Assembly: GCA_947258545.1 (NCBI GenBank) | Contig: CAMYJI010000002.1 | Location: 22,584-86,583, forward strand | From: an uncultured Ectothiorhodospiraceae bacterium | GTDB taxonomy: Bacteria; Pseudomonadota; Gammaproteobacteria; UBA9214 | DNA length: 64,000 nucleotides | Direction of reading: 5' to 3' | In this document: piece after piece, positions 46,410-56,046 of the stretch | Layout of the letters: each line of letters opens with the position of its first letter | How positions within the stretch are numbered: position 1 is the first letter of the stretch | Notes under the pieces: model-generated | What the model was told of the DNA's origin: nothing | Database searches by the model: none | Seen by the model: only the letters and a program-made list of their open reading frames with translations | Translations under genes and position numbers: made by a program

Positions 46410-47363
46410 ATGCAAAAGGAAGTACTGGTTCACGTCGAACATCTCTACCGATATTACGGCCATACCTGCGCCGTCCAGGATGTCAGCTTTGAACTCGCCA
46501 AGGGCGAGGTGCTGGGCTTTCTGGGACCAAACGGGGCGGGCAAGTCCAGCACCATGCAGATAATCACCGGCAACCTGGCGCCCAGCGCCGGCAGCATCAG
46601 CGTGCATGGCATCGACCTGCTGGACAGCCCCAAGCGCGCCAAGACCGAGATCGGCTATCTGCCAGAACAACCCCCGGTCTACCGCGAACTGACGGTGGAC
46701 GAATACCTGACCTACTGCGCTCGCCTGCACCACGTTGCGCGCGGCCAGCGGGACCGGGCGGTCAGGACCGCCAAGGAGCGCTGCGGCCTGGGCGATGTCG
46801 GCCGACGCCTGATCGGCAACCTGTCAAAGGGCTACCGGCAGCGCGTGGGTATTGCCCAGGCCATCATCCACACCCCCGCCGTGGTGATCCTCGATGAACC
46901 CACGGTCGGCCTCGATCCCATCCAGATCCGCGAGATCCGCGCCCTGGTGCGCGAACTCGGCGAGGAACACGGCATCATCCTGTCGACCCACATCCTGCCC
47001 GAGGTCCAGGCCACCTGTAGCCGGGTACAGATCATCCACCAGGGACAACTGGTGTTTGCCGACAGCATCACCGGGCTGGAGCAGCGCCTCAACGCCACCA
47101 GCCTGGTCGCCGCCTTTCATGCCAGGCCCGACCTGGACACCCTGCAGCAGCTGCCCGGTGTCAGCGCGGCGGAGTCCCTTCCCGACGGCCGCATTCGTAT
47201 TCACTACCGCGACACCGACCCGTCCGAGGCCCTGATCGAGCAGGCGGTTTCGAAACACTGGCGCCTGTACGAACTGACGCCCGAGCGGCGCACCCTGGAG
47301 CAGATCTTCATCGAACTGACCTGCTCGGAACAAACGGCCGATGCGCCGGAGGAGGCCGCCTGA
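46410..47363 (+). CDS. ABC transporter ATP-binding protein (GldA-like)
   Basis: The 317-residue ATPase has Walker A GPNGAGKSS, a signature LSKGYRQRVGIAQ (a variant of LSGGQ), Walker B VVILDEPTVGLDP and the switch His in LSTHILPEVQ. It belongs to the type that pairs with Gld-type membrane subunits. A C-terminal extension (about 230-317) is typical of this group. It overlaps the permease by one base (TGATG) and begins a four-gene operon. Substrate unknown; in Bacteroidetes the related GldA is tied to gliding motility, but that should not be carried over here. Confidence 0.9.
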   Translation: MQKEVLVHVEHLYRYYGHTCAVQDVSFELAKGEVLGFLGPNGAGKSSTMQIITGNLAPSAGSISVHGIDLLDSPKRAKTEIGYLPEQPPVYRELTVDEYLTYCARLHHVARGQRDRAVRTAKERCGLGDVGRRLIGNLSKGYRQRVGIAQAIIHTPAVVILDEPTVGLDPIQIREIRALVRELGEEHGIILSTHILPEVQATCSRVQIIHQGQLVFADSITGLEQRLNATSLVAAFHARPDLDTLQQLPGVSAAESLPDGRIRIHYRDTDPSEALIEQAVSKHWRLYELTPERRTLEQIFIELTCSEQTADAPEEAA

Positions 47364-48115
47364 TGATCTTCACCATCGCCGCACGCGAACTGCGCAGCCT
47401 GTTCCTGTCGCCGCTGGCCTGGGCAGTACTGGCCGTGGTGCAATTCATCCTCGCGTACCTGTTTCTGTCGCAGATCGACAGCTACCTGATCTGGCAGCCG
47501 CGCCTGGCCGCCATCGAGGGGGCGCCCGGGGTCTCGGATATCATCATCGCCCCGCTGCTGGCCGACGCGGCCATCGTCCTGCTGCTGGTCACACCGCTGA
47601 TGACCATGCGCGTGCTCAGTGAGGAACGCCGCAACCGCACCCTCAGCCTGCTGTTCTCGGCACCGGTCTCCATGACCGAGATCATTATCGGGAAATACCT
47701 GGGGATCCTGTCCTTTTTCCTGATCATGCTGGGCCTGCTGGCCCTGATGCCGCTGGCACTGCTGGCCGGCACCGACCTCGATCTCGGCAAGCTGGCCGCG
47801 GGCCTGCTGGGGCTCACCCTGCTGCTGGGCGCGTTTTCCGCCATCGGCCTGTTCATGTCGGCCCTCACGGAACAGCCCACGATCGCCGCGATCAGCACCT
47901 TCGGTCTGCTGTTGCTGCTGTGGATCATCGACTGGGCCGGCAACAGCGACGGCCAGGCCAGCAGCTTGTTCAGTTACCTGTCGATGCTGCGCCACTACCA
48001 GACCTTGCTGAAAGGCCTGTTCCACAGCACCGACGTGGTCTACTACCTGTTAATCATCGTCCTGTTCCTCGGCCTCAGCATCCGCCGCCTGGATGCCGAT
48101 CGCCTGTCACACTGA
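47363..48115 (+). CDS. ABC transporter permease (GldF-like, ABC-2 type)
   Basis: The 250-residue protein has six predicted membrane helices. It has the ABC-2 landmarks TPLMTMRVLSEERRNRTLSLLFSAPVS and IIIGKYLGILSFFLIM. It should form the membrane channel of the transporter with the ATPase just upstream. The next gene begins seven bases later with its ATG at 48123. Confidence 0.9.
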   Translation: MIFTIAARELRSLFLSPLAWAVLAVVQFILAYLFLSQIDSYLIWQPRLAAIEGAPGVSDIIIAPLLADAAIVLLLVTPLMTMRVLSEERRNRTLSLLFSAPVSMTEIIIGKYLGILSFFLIMLGLLALMPLALLAGTDLDLGKLAAGLLGLTLLLGAFSAIGLFMSALTEQPTIAAISTFGLLLLLWIIDWAGNSDGQASSLFSYLSMLRHYQTLLKGLFHSTDVVYYLLIIVLFLGLSIRRLDADRLSH

Positions 48116-48122
48116 GTCGCCC

Positions 48123-49496
48123 ATGGAAATCACACGCCGTTCACGCCTGCTGCTGCGCTTGCAATCCTGGCTGTTTGCACTGCTATTCACCGGCCTCATC
48201 GGCCTGCTGGCCTGGCTCAGTACCCAGTATGTCTACCAGGCGGACTGGACATCCGGGAGCCGCAATACCATCTCGGAAGACACCCGCAAACTGCTGAACG
48301 ACATGGAGCACGGCATCAGCATCACCGCCTTCGCCCGCGAGGACGAACTGCTGCGCCGGCAGATCCAGACCCTGGTGGGCAGCTACCAGCGCTTCAAACC
48401 CGACATCACCCTGGAATTCGTCAACCCGGACACCGCCCCGGAACGTGTGCGCATCCAGGGCATCAGCAACGATGGCGAACTGGTGGTCAGCTACCAGGGC
48501 CGTAGCGAGAACGTCCAGACACTGGGTGAACAGCAGCTGACCAACAGCCTGTTGCGCATCTCGCGCCAGGACGAACGCTGGGTCGTGTTCCTCTCCGGTC
48601 ACGGGGAACGCGACCCCCACGGCGATGCCAACTTCGACCTGGGTGCCTTCGGCAAGGAACTTGAGCGCCAGGGCATCCGGGTACAGACGGTCAACCTGGC
48701 CGAGACCGGCATCCCGGAGAGCACCCACCTGCTGGTGATCGCCGGGCCGCGTGTCAGCCTGCTGCCGGGCGAGGTCAGCCTGCTGGGCGACTACGTGGAC
48801 CAGGGCGGCAACCTGTTGTGGATGGCGGAACCCGGACGGCCAGCCGGGCTGGAACCGCTGGCCGAACGACTCGGGATCGAATTCCTGCCCGGGATCATCG
48901 TCGACGCCAGCACCCGGATGTTCGGCATCGAGAATCCCTCCTTCGTGGTGGTTACCACCTACCCCAACCACGACGTCACCCGCGAAATGAATGTGGTCAG
49001 CGTGTTCCCGGAGGCCAGTGCACTCGAGCTGCGCGACCACGAGCAGTGGCAGGCCACCCCCCTGCTGTCGACGCTGAACCGCTCCTGGACCGAGATCGGC
49101 GAACTGGCCGGCGAGATCCAGTTCGACGAGGACAGCGACGAGCGCGCCGGGCCGCTGGATATCGGTGTGGCCCTAACCCGCAGCCCGGCCGCAGAGACGG
49201 ATGATGACAGCGGCACGCCGGCCCGCGCGCAACGCATCATCGTCACCGGTGACGGCGACTTCCTTGCCAATACCTACCTCGGCAACGCCGGCAACCTGGA
49301 CCTGGGGCTGAACATGGTGCACTGGCTGAGCCACGACGATGCCTTCATCGACATCCGGATAAAGGCCGTACCGGATACCACACTGGAACTCGGTACAGCG
49401 GCCCAGGCCAGCATCGCCATTGGCTTCCTGATCGGCCTGCCACTGTTGTTGCTGGTAACCGGTCTGGTGATCTGGTGGCGACGGCGCGACCGCTAA
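48123..49496 (+). CDS. GldG family ABC-associated periplasmic protein
   Basis: From ATG 48123 the product has 457 residues. A membrane helix (about 13-35) is followed by a large extracytoplasmic part with ISEDTRKLLNDMEHGISITAFAREDE, FLSGHGERDPHGD and GNLLWMAEPGRP, as in the ABC-type uncharacterised transport family (PF09822), and a second helix (about 425-450) at the C-terminus. It probably works with the ATPase and permease encoded before it. Its TAA stop shares a base with the next ATG (TAATG). Confidence 0.88.
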   Translation: MEITRRSRLLLRLQSWLFALLFTGLIGLLAWLSTQYVYQADWTSGSRNTISEDTRKLLNDMEHGISITAFAREDELLRRQIQTLVGSYQRFKPDITLEFVNPDTAPERVRIQGISNDGELVVSYQGRSENVQTLGEQQLTNSLLRISRQDERWVVFLSGHGERDPHGDANFDLGAFGKELERQGIRVQTVNLAETGIPESTHLLVIAGPRVSLLPGEVSLLGDYVDQGGNLLWMAEPGRPAGLEPLAERLGIEFLPGIIVDASTRMFGIENPSFVVVTTYPNHDVTREMNVVSVFPEASALELRDHEQWQATPLLSTLNRSWTEIGELAGEIQFDEDSDERAGPLDIGVALTRSPAAETDDDSGTPARAQRIIVTGDGDFLANTYLGNAGNLDLGLNMVHWLSHDDAFIDIRIKAVPDTTLELGTAAQASIAIGFLIGLPLLLLVTGLVIWWRRRDR

Positions 49497-50389
49497 TGGG
49501 TTCACGCAGCCTCCTCAACCTGGGACTACTCGCGCTGGTCAGTGCGCTGCTGATGGTGGCGTATTTCAAGCCCGGGCTCGAAACCGAACCCGAAGCGCAG
49601 CCGATCACCACGCAGCTAGACCCGGCGGCGGCAACCAGCATCCATATCGAACGACAAACCCGTGCACCCCTCGCCTTCAGCAAGGACGGTGACCTCTGGT
49701 ACCTGGAGACGAACGGGCGACGGCTGCCGGCAGCGGATTTCCAGGTGCGCGCTCTGTTGCGCCTGCTCAAGGCCACGTCATTGCGCAGCTACCCGGCCGA
49801 CACTCTGGACCTGGCCGCACTGGGTATGGAACCGCCCCGGGCCACATTGAGCATCAATGCCCTGACCATCCATTTCGGCGCCACCGGCGCGCTGGAACAG
49901 AAACGCTATGCCCGGATCGATGACAGCGTCTACCTGATAGACGACCAGTACCAGCACCTGATCAATGGCGAATGGGCCACTTTTGTCAGTGGCAAATTGC
50001 TGGCCACGCACGGCCCCATCACGCGGCTGGACCTACCCGACATGACCCTGGCCTATGACGATGACCGGCACTGGCAACTCGAACCCGAGCGACCTGATGC
50101 CAGCGCCGACGCCCTGCAAGTCCTGATAGATCACTGGCAGACGGCCACGGCCCTGTATGTACAAAGTTACACTGGCTCGGAATCCGCCGAACGCGTGATC
50201 CTGCACACCCGCGACCGCGATGAGCCGGTGAGCCTGCAGGTTGTTTCACGCAGCCCCGACCTCATCCTTGCCCGTCCGGACTGGGGTATCCAGTACCACC
50301 TGACCAGTGGCATGGAAGACAGCCTGTTCACCCTGTTGGAACCGGAGCCCGCACCCGAATCCGGCACCACAATTGATCCCAACCCGTAA
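49496..50389 (+). CDS. DUF4340 domain-containing protein
   Basis: From ATG 49496 the product has 297 residues: one N-terminal membrane anchor (about 5-23), then repeated beta-rich DUF4340 segments ([39 protein letters not shown]). It is the common fourth component of Gld-like ABC loci in proteobacteria. Function unknown, presumably periplasmic. It ends the operon, and a REP-type cluster follows. Confidence 0.88.
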   Translation: MGSRSLLNLGLLALVSALLMVAYFKPGLETEPEAQPITTQLDPAAATSIHIERQTRAPLAFSKDGDLWYLETNGRRLPAADFQVRALLRLLKATSLRSYPADTLDLAALGMEPPRATLSINALTIHFGATGALEQKRYARIDDSVYLIDDQYQHLINGEWATFVSGKLLATHGPITRLDLPDMTLAYDDDRHWQLEPERPDASADALQVLIDHWQTATALYVQSYTGSESAERVILHTRDRDEPVSLQVVSRSPDLILARPDWGIQYHLTSGMEDSLFTLLEPEPAPESGTTIDPNP

Positions 50390-50407
50390 CTGCTCGCTTA
50401 TATTCGG

Positions 50408-50500
50408 CTCCTACAGAGGCAAGCCCTGTCATTGTAGGAGCGGTCCCCTGACCGCGATACCGTACATAAATCATCGCGCCGCAGGCCGGCGCTCCTACAA
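50408..50500. repeat. REP/BIME-type cluster of three inverted units
   Basis: CTCCTACA (50408), TGTAGGAGCGGTCCCCTGACCGCG (50433-50456) and CGCGCCGCAGGCCGGCGCTCCTACA (about 50475-50499) are arranged head to tail and tail to tail. The TGTAGGAGC...CGCG words are those of the widespread Pseudomonas-type REP sequence. It lies between the DUF4340 gene and mutM and could also fold as a terminator-like hairpin for the upstream operon. The rest of the gap to 50603 shows nothing else. Confidence 0.8.
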
Positions 50501-50603
50501 TTATACCGCCGGGCCTATTGCGCAACAGGAACATTGGCCCTTTGCCTGCAGGGAGAAGGTGAGACCGGGTGCGCGCGGCGGACACTGCGCTTATTATCCT
50601 GTC

Positions 50604-51419
50604 ATGCCCGAGCTCCCTGAAGTCGAGATCACCCATCGCGGTATCGCCCCGCATATCAGTGGCAAGCGGGTCACCCGCGTCGTGGTGCGCGAACCACGGC
50701 TGCGCTGGCCCGTGCCCCGGCGGCTGGCCCTGGAGTTCACCGGGCAGACCATCATTGGTGTCAGTCGCCGCGGCAAGTACCTGTTGCTGGCAACCGATGC
50801 CGGCACCGCCATCCTGCATCTGGGTATGTCAGGCAGCCTGCGAGTCGTCGCAGCCGACACAGCGGGCGGAAAACACGACCATGTCGACATCGTGTTCAAC
50901 GACCGGCAGGCACTGCGGCTCACCGACCCGCGCCGCTTCGGTGCCCTGCTGTGGACCCGGCGCCCGCCGGAACAGCACAAATTGCTGCGCGACCTGGGGC
51001 CGGAACCACTCGGGTCAGCCTTCACCGGCGCCTATCTGCATGCACTGTCACGCGGTCGCAAGGTCGCCGTGAAGAACTTCATCATGAACAGCCACAACGT
51101 CGTCGGCATCGGCAATATCTACGCCAACGAGGCGCTGTACATGGCGGGCATCCATCCCGGGCGTGCGGCCGGCCGCATCAGCAAAAAGAAATATGAGCTG
51201 CTGGTCGAGGTCGTCCGCGAGGTCCTGAATGATTCCATCGCCCAGGGCGGCACGACCCTGCGCGATTTCGTAAACAGCGAAGGTCAACCGGGTTACTTCA
51301 GGCTGGAGCTGAATGTCTACGGCAAGCGCGGCGAACCCTGCATCAGCTGCCGCACCCTGATCCGCGAGATCCGTCAGGGCCAGCGTGCGACCTTCTACTG
51401 CCCCGAGTGCCAGCGCTAG
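50604..51419 (+). CDS. mutM: Formamidopyrimidine-DNA glycosylase
   Basis: From ATG 50604 the product is 271 residues, [18 protein letters not shown]; the catalytic Pro2 and Glu3 are intact, so the start is decided by the chemistry. It removes oxidised purines such as 8-oxoguanine. Helix-two-turn-helix QLNN-like [18 protein letters not shown] and the C-terminal zinc finger CISC...CPEC are present. The open frame upstream to 50307 is without meaning. In E. coli mutM follows rpmG directly; here four kilobases of other genes lie between. Confidence 0.97.
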   Translation: MPELPEVEITHRGIAPHISGKRVTRVVVREPRLRWPVPRRLALEFTGQTIIGVSRRGKYLLLATDAGTAILHLGMSGSLRVVAADTAGGKHDHVDIVFNDRQALRLTDPRRFGALLWTRRPPEQHKLLRDLGPEPLGSAFTGAYLHALSRGRKVAVKNFIMNSHNVVGIGNIYANEALYMAGIHPGRAAGRISKKKYELLVEVVREVLNDSIAQGGTTLRDFVNSEGQPGYFRLELNVYGKRGEPCISCRTLIREIRQGQRATFYCPECQR

Positions 51420-51478
51420 CCTGTATCACCCGGCACACAGAAGGCGTCCGGCCAGGCCATCCCCTATAGTGTTGCAGT

Positions 51479-52141
51479 ATGGATATCCCGTCCGGCCTGT
51501 TACCTGCCAGCTACCTGTGGAGCGCCGCCCTGGCGTATGCCGTGTTGCTTGCAGCCACCCTGCTGAGCGCACCGTGGAGAAAAATATGCGAGAACGAGGC
51601 CTCGCATGTCTATTTCGCCGCCGTGGCTGCGGTAGCCGTACTCTGGATATTGCGCGCCGGAATCCAGCCGGGGATGAATTATCACCTGCTTGGTGTCACC
51701 GCCCTGACCCTGATGTTCGACTGGCAGTTCGCCCTGCTGGCCGTCAGCCTGGTGCTGCTGATCACGACCTGGCAGGGCCCGGCCGGCTGGGAGGCCTTCG
51801 GGATCAATGCCCTGCTCATGGGTGTCCTGCCCATCCTGACCACGCGCCTGTTGCTGGCACTCAGTCAGCGCTGGCTGCCGCGTCATTTTTTCATCTACAT
51901 CTTCATCAACAGTTTTCTTGCGGCCGCACTCGCCATGTTGCTCTGCGGCCTGGCCGCGACCCTGGTTCACACGCTGGCCACCCGTGGCATTACCAACACG
52001 GCCACAGACTATCTGCTCTATATCCCCATGCTGATGTTCGGCGAGGCCTTCCTGAACGGCATGGCCATGACGCTGCTGGTGGCCTACAAACCACGCTGGG
52101 TGTCAACCTTCCACGATCGCTGGTATCTGGATGGCAAATGA
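51479..52141 (+). CDS. Predicted membrane protein, CbiM-like / ECF permease family (COG3235)
   Basis: The 220-residue protein has about seven hydrophobic segments. The GMNYHLLGVTALTLMFDWQFALLAV stretch resembles the core of the CbiM-like energy-coupling factor permease family. That family imports cobalt, nickel or related substrates, but no ECF ATPase or CbiN/CbiQ gene lies nearby, so the role is not clear. The stop is next to a small membrane protein gene, and the whole 51479-55361 run is on one strand. Confidence 0.68.
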   Translation: MDIPSGLLPASYLWSAALAYAVLLAATLLSAPWRKICENEASHVYFAAVAAVAVLWILRAGIQPGMNYHLLGVTALTLMFDWQFALLAVSLVLLITTWQGPAGWEAFGINALLMGVLPILTTRLLLALSQRWLPRHFFIYIFINSFLAAALAMLLCGLAATLVHTLATRGITNTATDYLLYIPMLMFGEAFLNGMAMTLLVAYKPRWVSTFHDRWYLDGK

Positions 52142-52163
52142 CAACAGGAGACAGCACACGTCA

Positions 52164-52565
52164 ATGACCAGCATCCTGACACGGGCCGCAGGCATCTGGC
52201 TGCTGATGCTGCTGGCCGCCATCCTCAATGCCGCCTTGCGCGAACAGCTGTTCACCCCCTGGCTTGGCAAGGTGGCAGCCCTGCCCCTGAGCGGGGTCAC
52301 CCTGTCGGTACTGGTGTTTGGCATCGCTCTGGTCTTCATCCCCCGCCTGGGCAGATTGCGCACCGCCCTGTATTTCACCATCGGGCTTATCTGGGTGGCG
52401 CTGACCCTGGTATTCGAATTACTGCTTGGGCATTTCCTGCAGGGACAGACATGGCAGGAGACCGCCCAGGTCCTGAACATCCTGCAGGGTGACCTGTTTG
52501 CACTGGTGTTGCTTGTCTCCCTGCTGTCACCCTGGCTGGCAGCCAGTCTGCGCGGACTGCGGTGA
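52164..52565 (+). CDS. Small multi-pass membrane protein, unknown family
   Basis: From ATG 52164 the product has 133 residues with four hydrophobic segments and short polar loops; AGGAG lies about 14 bases upstream. An in-frame ATG at 52131 overlaps the previous stop and is an alternative. No family is recognised. Its TGA overlaps the GTG start alternative of the next gene (GTGA at 52562), suggesting coupling with the RND-type exporter. Confidence 0.7.
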   Translation: MTSILTRAAGIWLLMLLAAILNAALREQLFTPWLGKVAALPLSGVTLSVLVFGIALVFIPRLGRLRTALYFTIGLIWVALTLVFELLLGHFLQGQTWQETAQVLNILQGDLFALVLLVSLLSPWLAASLRGLR

Positions 52566-52600
52566 ACACGCGCTCATCAAACCGGGGGGCCGGGACTGAC

Positions 52601-54898
52601 ATGACACAGCTCGGTGCGCGCATCGGGCAGTGGACGGTCCGGCACCGCTGGCAGGTTATCCTGGCCATGCTGCTGATGGTCGCAACAGCAGGCAGTGGCA
52701 TCCGCTTCCTGACCTTCAACAATGACTTGCGCGTGTTCTTTAGCGAACAGAACCCACAACTGCAGGCGCTCGAACGACTCGAGGCCACCTACAACAAGAT
52801 CGACAACGTGCTGTTTGTCATTGCCCCCCGGGACGGTAACGTCTTTACCCGCGAGACGCTCAAGGCCATCGGGGAACTGACCGAGGCCGCCTGGCAGACA
52901 CCCTACTCGGTCAGGGTCGATTCTCTCAGCAATTTTCAGCACAGCCGCGCCGAGGGTGACGAGCTGATCGTCGAGGACCTGGTGGAGCACGCCGGCCGAC
53001 TCTCGGATCCCGACCTTGCCAGGATCCGCGACATTGCACTGACGGAACCGTCACTGGCCAACCGGCTGGTGTCCGCAGCGGGCCATGTCAGCGCGATTAA
53101 CGTGACCATCCCCATGCCAGGCGCGTCCATGGCCGAGGTCCCCAAGGTCACTGCCTTCGTACGCCAGCTGGCAAAAAACTTCAGGGAACGGCATCCCGAC
53201 ATTGATATCTACCTGACCGGTGCGATCATGTTCGACAACGGCTTTGGCGAGGTCGTGCAGGATGATATGCGCACGCTGGTGCCCATCATGTTCGTGGTAC
53301 TCATCGTCATCACCGGTGTTGCGCTGCGCTCGCTCACCGGGACGCTGGCCGCGCTGGTCATCATCCTGGTGTCCACGCTGACCGGCATGGGGATTGCCGG
53401 CTGGTTGGGTATGTCGCTGAATCCCGCATCGTCCAACGCCCCGATCATCATCCTGACCCTGGCGGTGGCCGACAGCATACACATCCTGGTCACGCTGATG
53501 CAGCAGCTGCGTCAGGGAAAGACCCGCCATCAGGCGATTGTCGAGTCCCTGCGCATCAATTTCCAGGCGGTCTTGCTGACCAGTGTGACCACGGCCATCG
53601 GCTTCCTGACCATGAACCTCTCCGATGCCCCGCCCTTCCGTGATCTCGGCAACATCGTGGCAATCGGAGTGACCGCCGCCCTGCTGTACTCTATCCTGCT
53701 GCTGCCGGCCCTGATGGCCGTGCTGCCGCTGCGTGTCACGCCAGGGCATACCGCCAGCACCCCGCTGCTGGACCGGCTGGCCGTGCTCGTCATCGCCCGG
53801 CGCGTGCCGCTCTACCGCGCGGCCTGGGTCGCCATCGCGGTGGCCTCGGCCGGGATGCTGCAGATCGAGTTCAGCGACGACTGGGTAAAGTATTTCGACA
53901 CGCGTTATGAACTGCGCATCGCCACCGACTTCATGGAGGATAACCTGCTCGGGGCGCACATCATCGAGTATTCGCTGGACTCCGGCGAAGCGGGCGGCAT
54001 CAGCGAGCCGGCCTACCTGACCACGCTCGAGGCCTTCGCCGACTGGTACCGGGAACAGCCCCGGGTCGGTCACGTGCAGACCATTGTCGCCATGATGAAA
54101 CGACTGAACCGCAACCTGCATGGCGACGACCCGGCCTTCTACCGCCTGCCAGAACAGCGCGAGCTCGCCGCCCAGTACCTGCTGCTCTACGAGATGTCCC
54201 TGCCCTACGGGCTCGATCTGAACAACCAGATCAACTTGGACAAGTCGGCCACGCGCATGATCGTCACCCTCAAGGGCATCAGCACGCTGGAACTGCGCGA
54301 CCTGGAGGAACGGGCGCGCGCATGGCTCGAGGCCAATGCCCCGGCGCACATGCTCACCCACGGCTCCGGCCTGTCGATGATCTGGGCGCACATTTCGCGT
54401 CGCAATATCAACAGCATGCTGGGTGCGGCCTTCATTGCACTGCTACTGATCTCGGGCCTGCTGGTGTTCGCGCTACGCAGCCTGAGGTTCGGCGTCGTCA
54501 GCCTGTTTCCGAACCTGGCGCCGGCCTTCATGGCCTTCGGTATCTGGGGGCTGATCGTCGGGCAGGTCGGGCTGGGCCTGTCGGTGGTGGTGTCGCTGAC
54601 GCTGGGTATCGTGGTGGACGACACCGTCCACTTCCTCAGCCATTACCTGCGTGCCCGCCGCGAGGACGGCCTGGCCCCGGCCGCCGCCATCCGCTACTCC
54701 TTCGGCACGGTGGGTACGGCCATGTGGATCACCACCCTCACGCTGGTGGCCGGCTTTCTGGTGCTGGCCTTTTCCGGCTACAAGATGAACGCCGACATGG
54801 GGCTGCTGTCGGCCATCACCCTCTCGCTTGCCCTGCTGATGGACTTCCTGTTCCTGCCCGCCCTGTTGATGAAATTCGACCGCAAAAGTGAACGCTGA
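52601..54898 (+). CDS. RND superfamily exporter, MMPL type
   Basis: From ATG 52601 the product has 765 residues; GTG 52562 would add 13. Two repeats of one plus five membrane helices flank two large periplasmic regions, the usual MMPL plan. Conserved polar positions appear in LAVADSIHILVTLMQQLR and LGIVVDDTVHFLSHYLRARR, where Asp and His serve proton transfer. Such proteins move lipids, hopanoids or small molecules by proton motive force; no periplasmic adaptor is encoded nearby. The substrate is unknown. Confidence 0.88.
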   Translation: MTQLGARIGQWTVRHRWQVILAMLLMVATAGSGIRFLTFNNDLRVFFSEQNPQLQALERLEATYNKIDNVLFVIAPRDGNVFTRETLKAIGELTEAAWQTPYSVRVDSLSNFQHSRAEGDELIVEDLVEHAGRLSDPDLARIRDIALTEPSLANRLVSAAGHVSAINVTIPMPGASMAEVPKVTAFVRQLAKNFRERHPDIDIYLTGAIMFDNGFGEVVQDDMRTLVPIMFVVLIVITGVALRSLTGTLAALVIILVSTLTGMGIAGWLGMSLNPASSNAPIIILTLAVADSIHILVTLMQQLRQGKTRHQAIVESLRINFQAVLLTSVTTAIGFLTMNLSDAPPFRDLGNIVAIGVTAALLYSILLLPALMAVLPLRVTPGHTASTPLLDRLAVLVIARRVPLYRAAWVAIAVASAGMLQIEFSDDWVKYFDTRYELRIATDFMEDNLLGAHIIEYSLDSGEAGGISEPAYLTTLEAFADWYREQPRVGHVQTIVAMMKRLNRNLHGDDPAFYRLPEQRELAAQYLLLYEMSLPYGLDLNNQINLDKSATRMIVTLKGISTLELRDLEERARAWLEANAPAHMLTHGSGLSMIWAHISRRNINSMLGAAFIALLLISGLLVFALRSLRFGVVSLFPNLAPAFMAFGIWGLIVGQVGLGLSVVVSLTLGIVVDDTVHFLSHYLRARREDGLAPAAAIRYSFGTVGTAMWITTLTLVAGFLVLAFSGYKMNADMGLLSAITLSLALLMDFLFLPALLMKFDRKSER

Positions 54899-54974
54899 GC
54901 GTTGACTATACTTTAAGTAGATGGTCTTCCCGGCCCGGTATCAGTGGCCGGGATTAAGTAACCGGGGTTCTCGC

Positions 54975-55361
54975 ATGCAGGAAGTCGTTGCCACCATCAT
55001 CGCCTGGCTGGTGCTGCTGCTGGGCATCTCCTACACCGTACAGGCAACACTATGGGCGGAGCTTGCCAGGGACGCACTGCGCTATCCCCACCAATACTTT
55101 CCCATGGTCATGCTGATCCTGGTCATCGGCCTGACTGTGGTAACCCTGCACAATGTCTGGGTGGCCGACTGGCCGGTCGTGATCACCGCGTTCGGCTGGA
55201 TCATGGTGGTCAAGAGCATGACGTACCTGCTCGCCCCCCAGCTGATGACCGTGTTCGTCTCCTGGTTTGAGGCCAGCCTCGCCCTGTGGATACGCATCGC
55301 GGGCCTGCTGCTTGCCGCGCTTGGCGGTGCCCTGGTCTATCTGAACAGTGTCTCCGGCTGA
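54975..55361 (+). CDS. Small membrane protein with four helices
   Basis: From ATG 54975 the product has 128 residues, with four hydrophobic segments and polar loops holding AELARDALRYPHQYFPMV. I do not recognise the family with confidence; it resembles small integral membrane proteins often annotated as hypothetical. It follows the RND gene by 76 bases on the same strand, with AACCGGGG and no clear ribosome site, so the exact start is uncertain. Confidence 0.65.
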   Translation: MQEVVATIIAWLVLLLGISYTVQATLWAELARDALRYPHQYFPMVMLILVIGLTVVTLHNVWVADWPVVITAFGWIMVVKSMTYLLAPQLMTVFVSWFEASLALWIRIAGLLLAALGGALVYLNSVSG

Positions 55362-55545
55362 GTGGCCGCCCGACAGCGTGAAGCCCTGGCGGCAGGCCAG
55401 ATCGGGGCACGACATCGGATGCAATAGAGTGTGTCAGGCCTGTGCATCCGCTGTATTCTGCAAGATATCGCGCTAGAATGCCGACCAGCATCGCAACGAT
55501 TCGCTACAGCGATATTTAATTTATTGAATTGCAAGGAGTGACTCC

Positions 55546-56037
55546 ATGAGAACAATAGCCCTACTGCTTGTCAGCCTGTCCGTGCTGCTGACGCCACTGC
55601 CATCATTCGCCGCCAAGGGCGGTGAAAAGGGCCCGGCCGACCAGGCCTGGGAACGCGCCAACGAGAAGGCACGCTTCAAGCGCGATGAGGCCGGTTACGG
55701 TGACATGGGCGAGTACCAGGGTAAAAAACAGAAGGACAAGTATAAAGATAAAGACAAGAACAAGGATAAAGACCGGGACCGCTATGACGATGATCGTGAT
55801 CGTGACCGAGACCGGGACCGTGACCGCTATGACGACGATCGGGACCGGGACCGCGATGACGATAACCGGGATCGGGACCGTGACCGCGACGCTGATCGGG
55901 ATGAAGCCAAGGCCGGGCAAAAAGCAAAGGACAAGGGCAGCTCAGCCGGGGAAACGGAAGGCACGGAGTCCGGGGAACAGAAACGCGGCCGCTTCTGGGA
56001 CCGGATGAAGTTCTGGGATAGGCAGCCGGCCGAGTAA
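55546..56037 (+). CDS. Exported low-complexity Asp/Arg-repeat protein
   Basis: The 163-residue product begins with a signal peptide (cleavage near SFA, residue 22), with AAGGAG twelve bases before the ATG. A globular-looking stretch (GPADQAWERANEKARFKRDEAGYGDM) precedes a run of lysine-aspartate (KDKYKDKDKNKDKD) and then Asp/Arg (RDRDRDR-type) repeats over about residues 63-120. The DNA behind it is an imperfect GACCGGGACCG-like repeat, so it could expand or contract. The C-terminus GRFWDRMKFWDRQPAE is aromatic. The family and role are not recognised; a cell-envelope location is likely from the signal peptide. Confidence 0.8.
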   Translation: MRTIALLLVSLSVLLTPLPSFAAKGGEKGPADQAWERANEKARFKRDEAGYGDMGEYQGKKQKDKYKDKDKNKDKDRDRYDDDRDRDRDRDRDRYDDDRDRDRDDDNRDRDRDRDADRDEAKAGQKAKDKGSSAGETEGTESGEQKRGRFWDRMKFWDRQPAE

Positions 56038-56046
56038 ACACGTCAG

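Noticed and set aside
53051..54391. 446-residue minus-strand frame over the RND exporter
   Set aside because: It is the His/Gln/Asp-rich antisense of a membrane protein and has no family features.
55730..55920. Regular short DNA repeats that might suggest a CRISPR or minisatellite array
   Set aside because: The units are 6-12 bases, imperfect and in frame with a coding sequence; there are no unique spacers of constant length.
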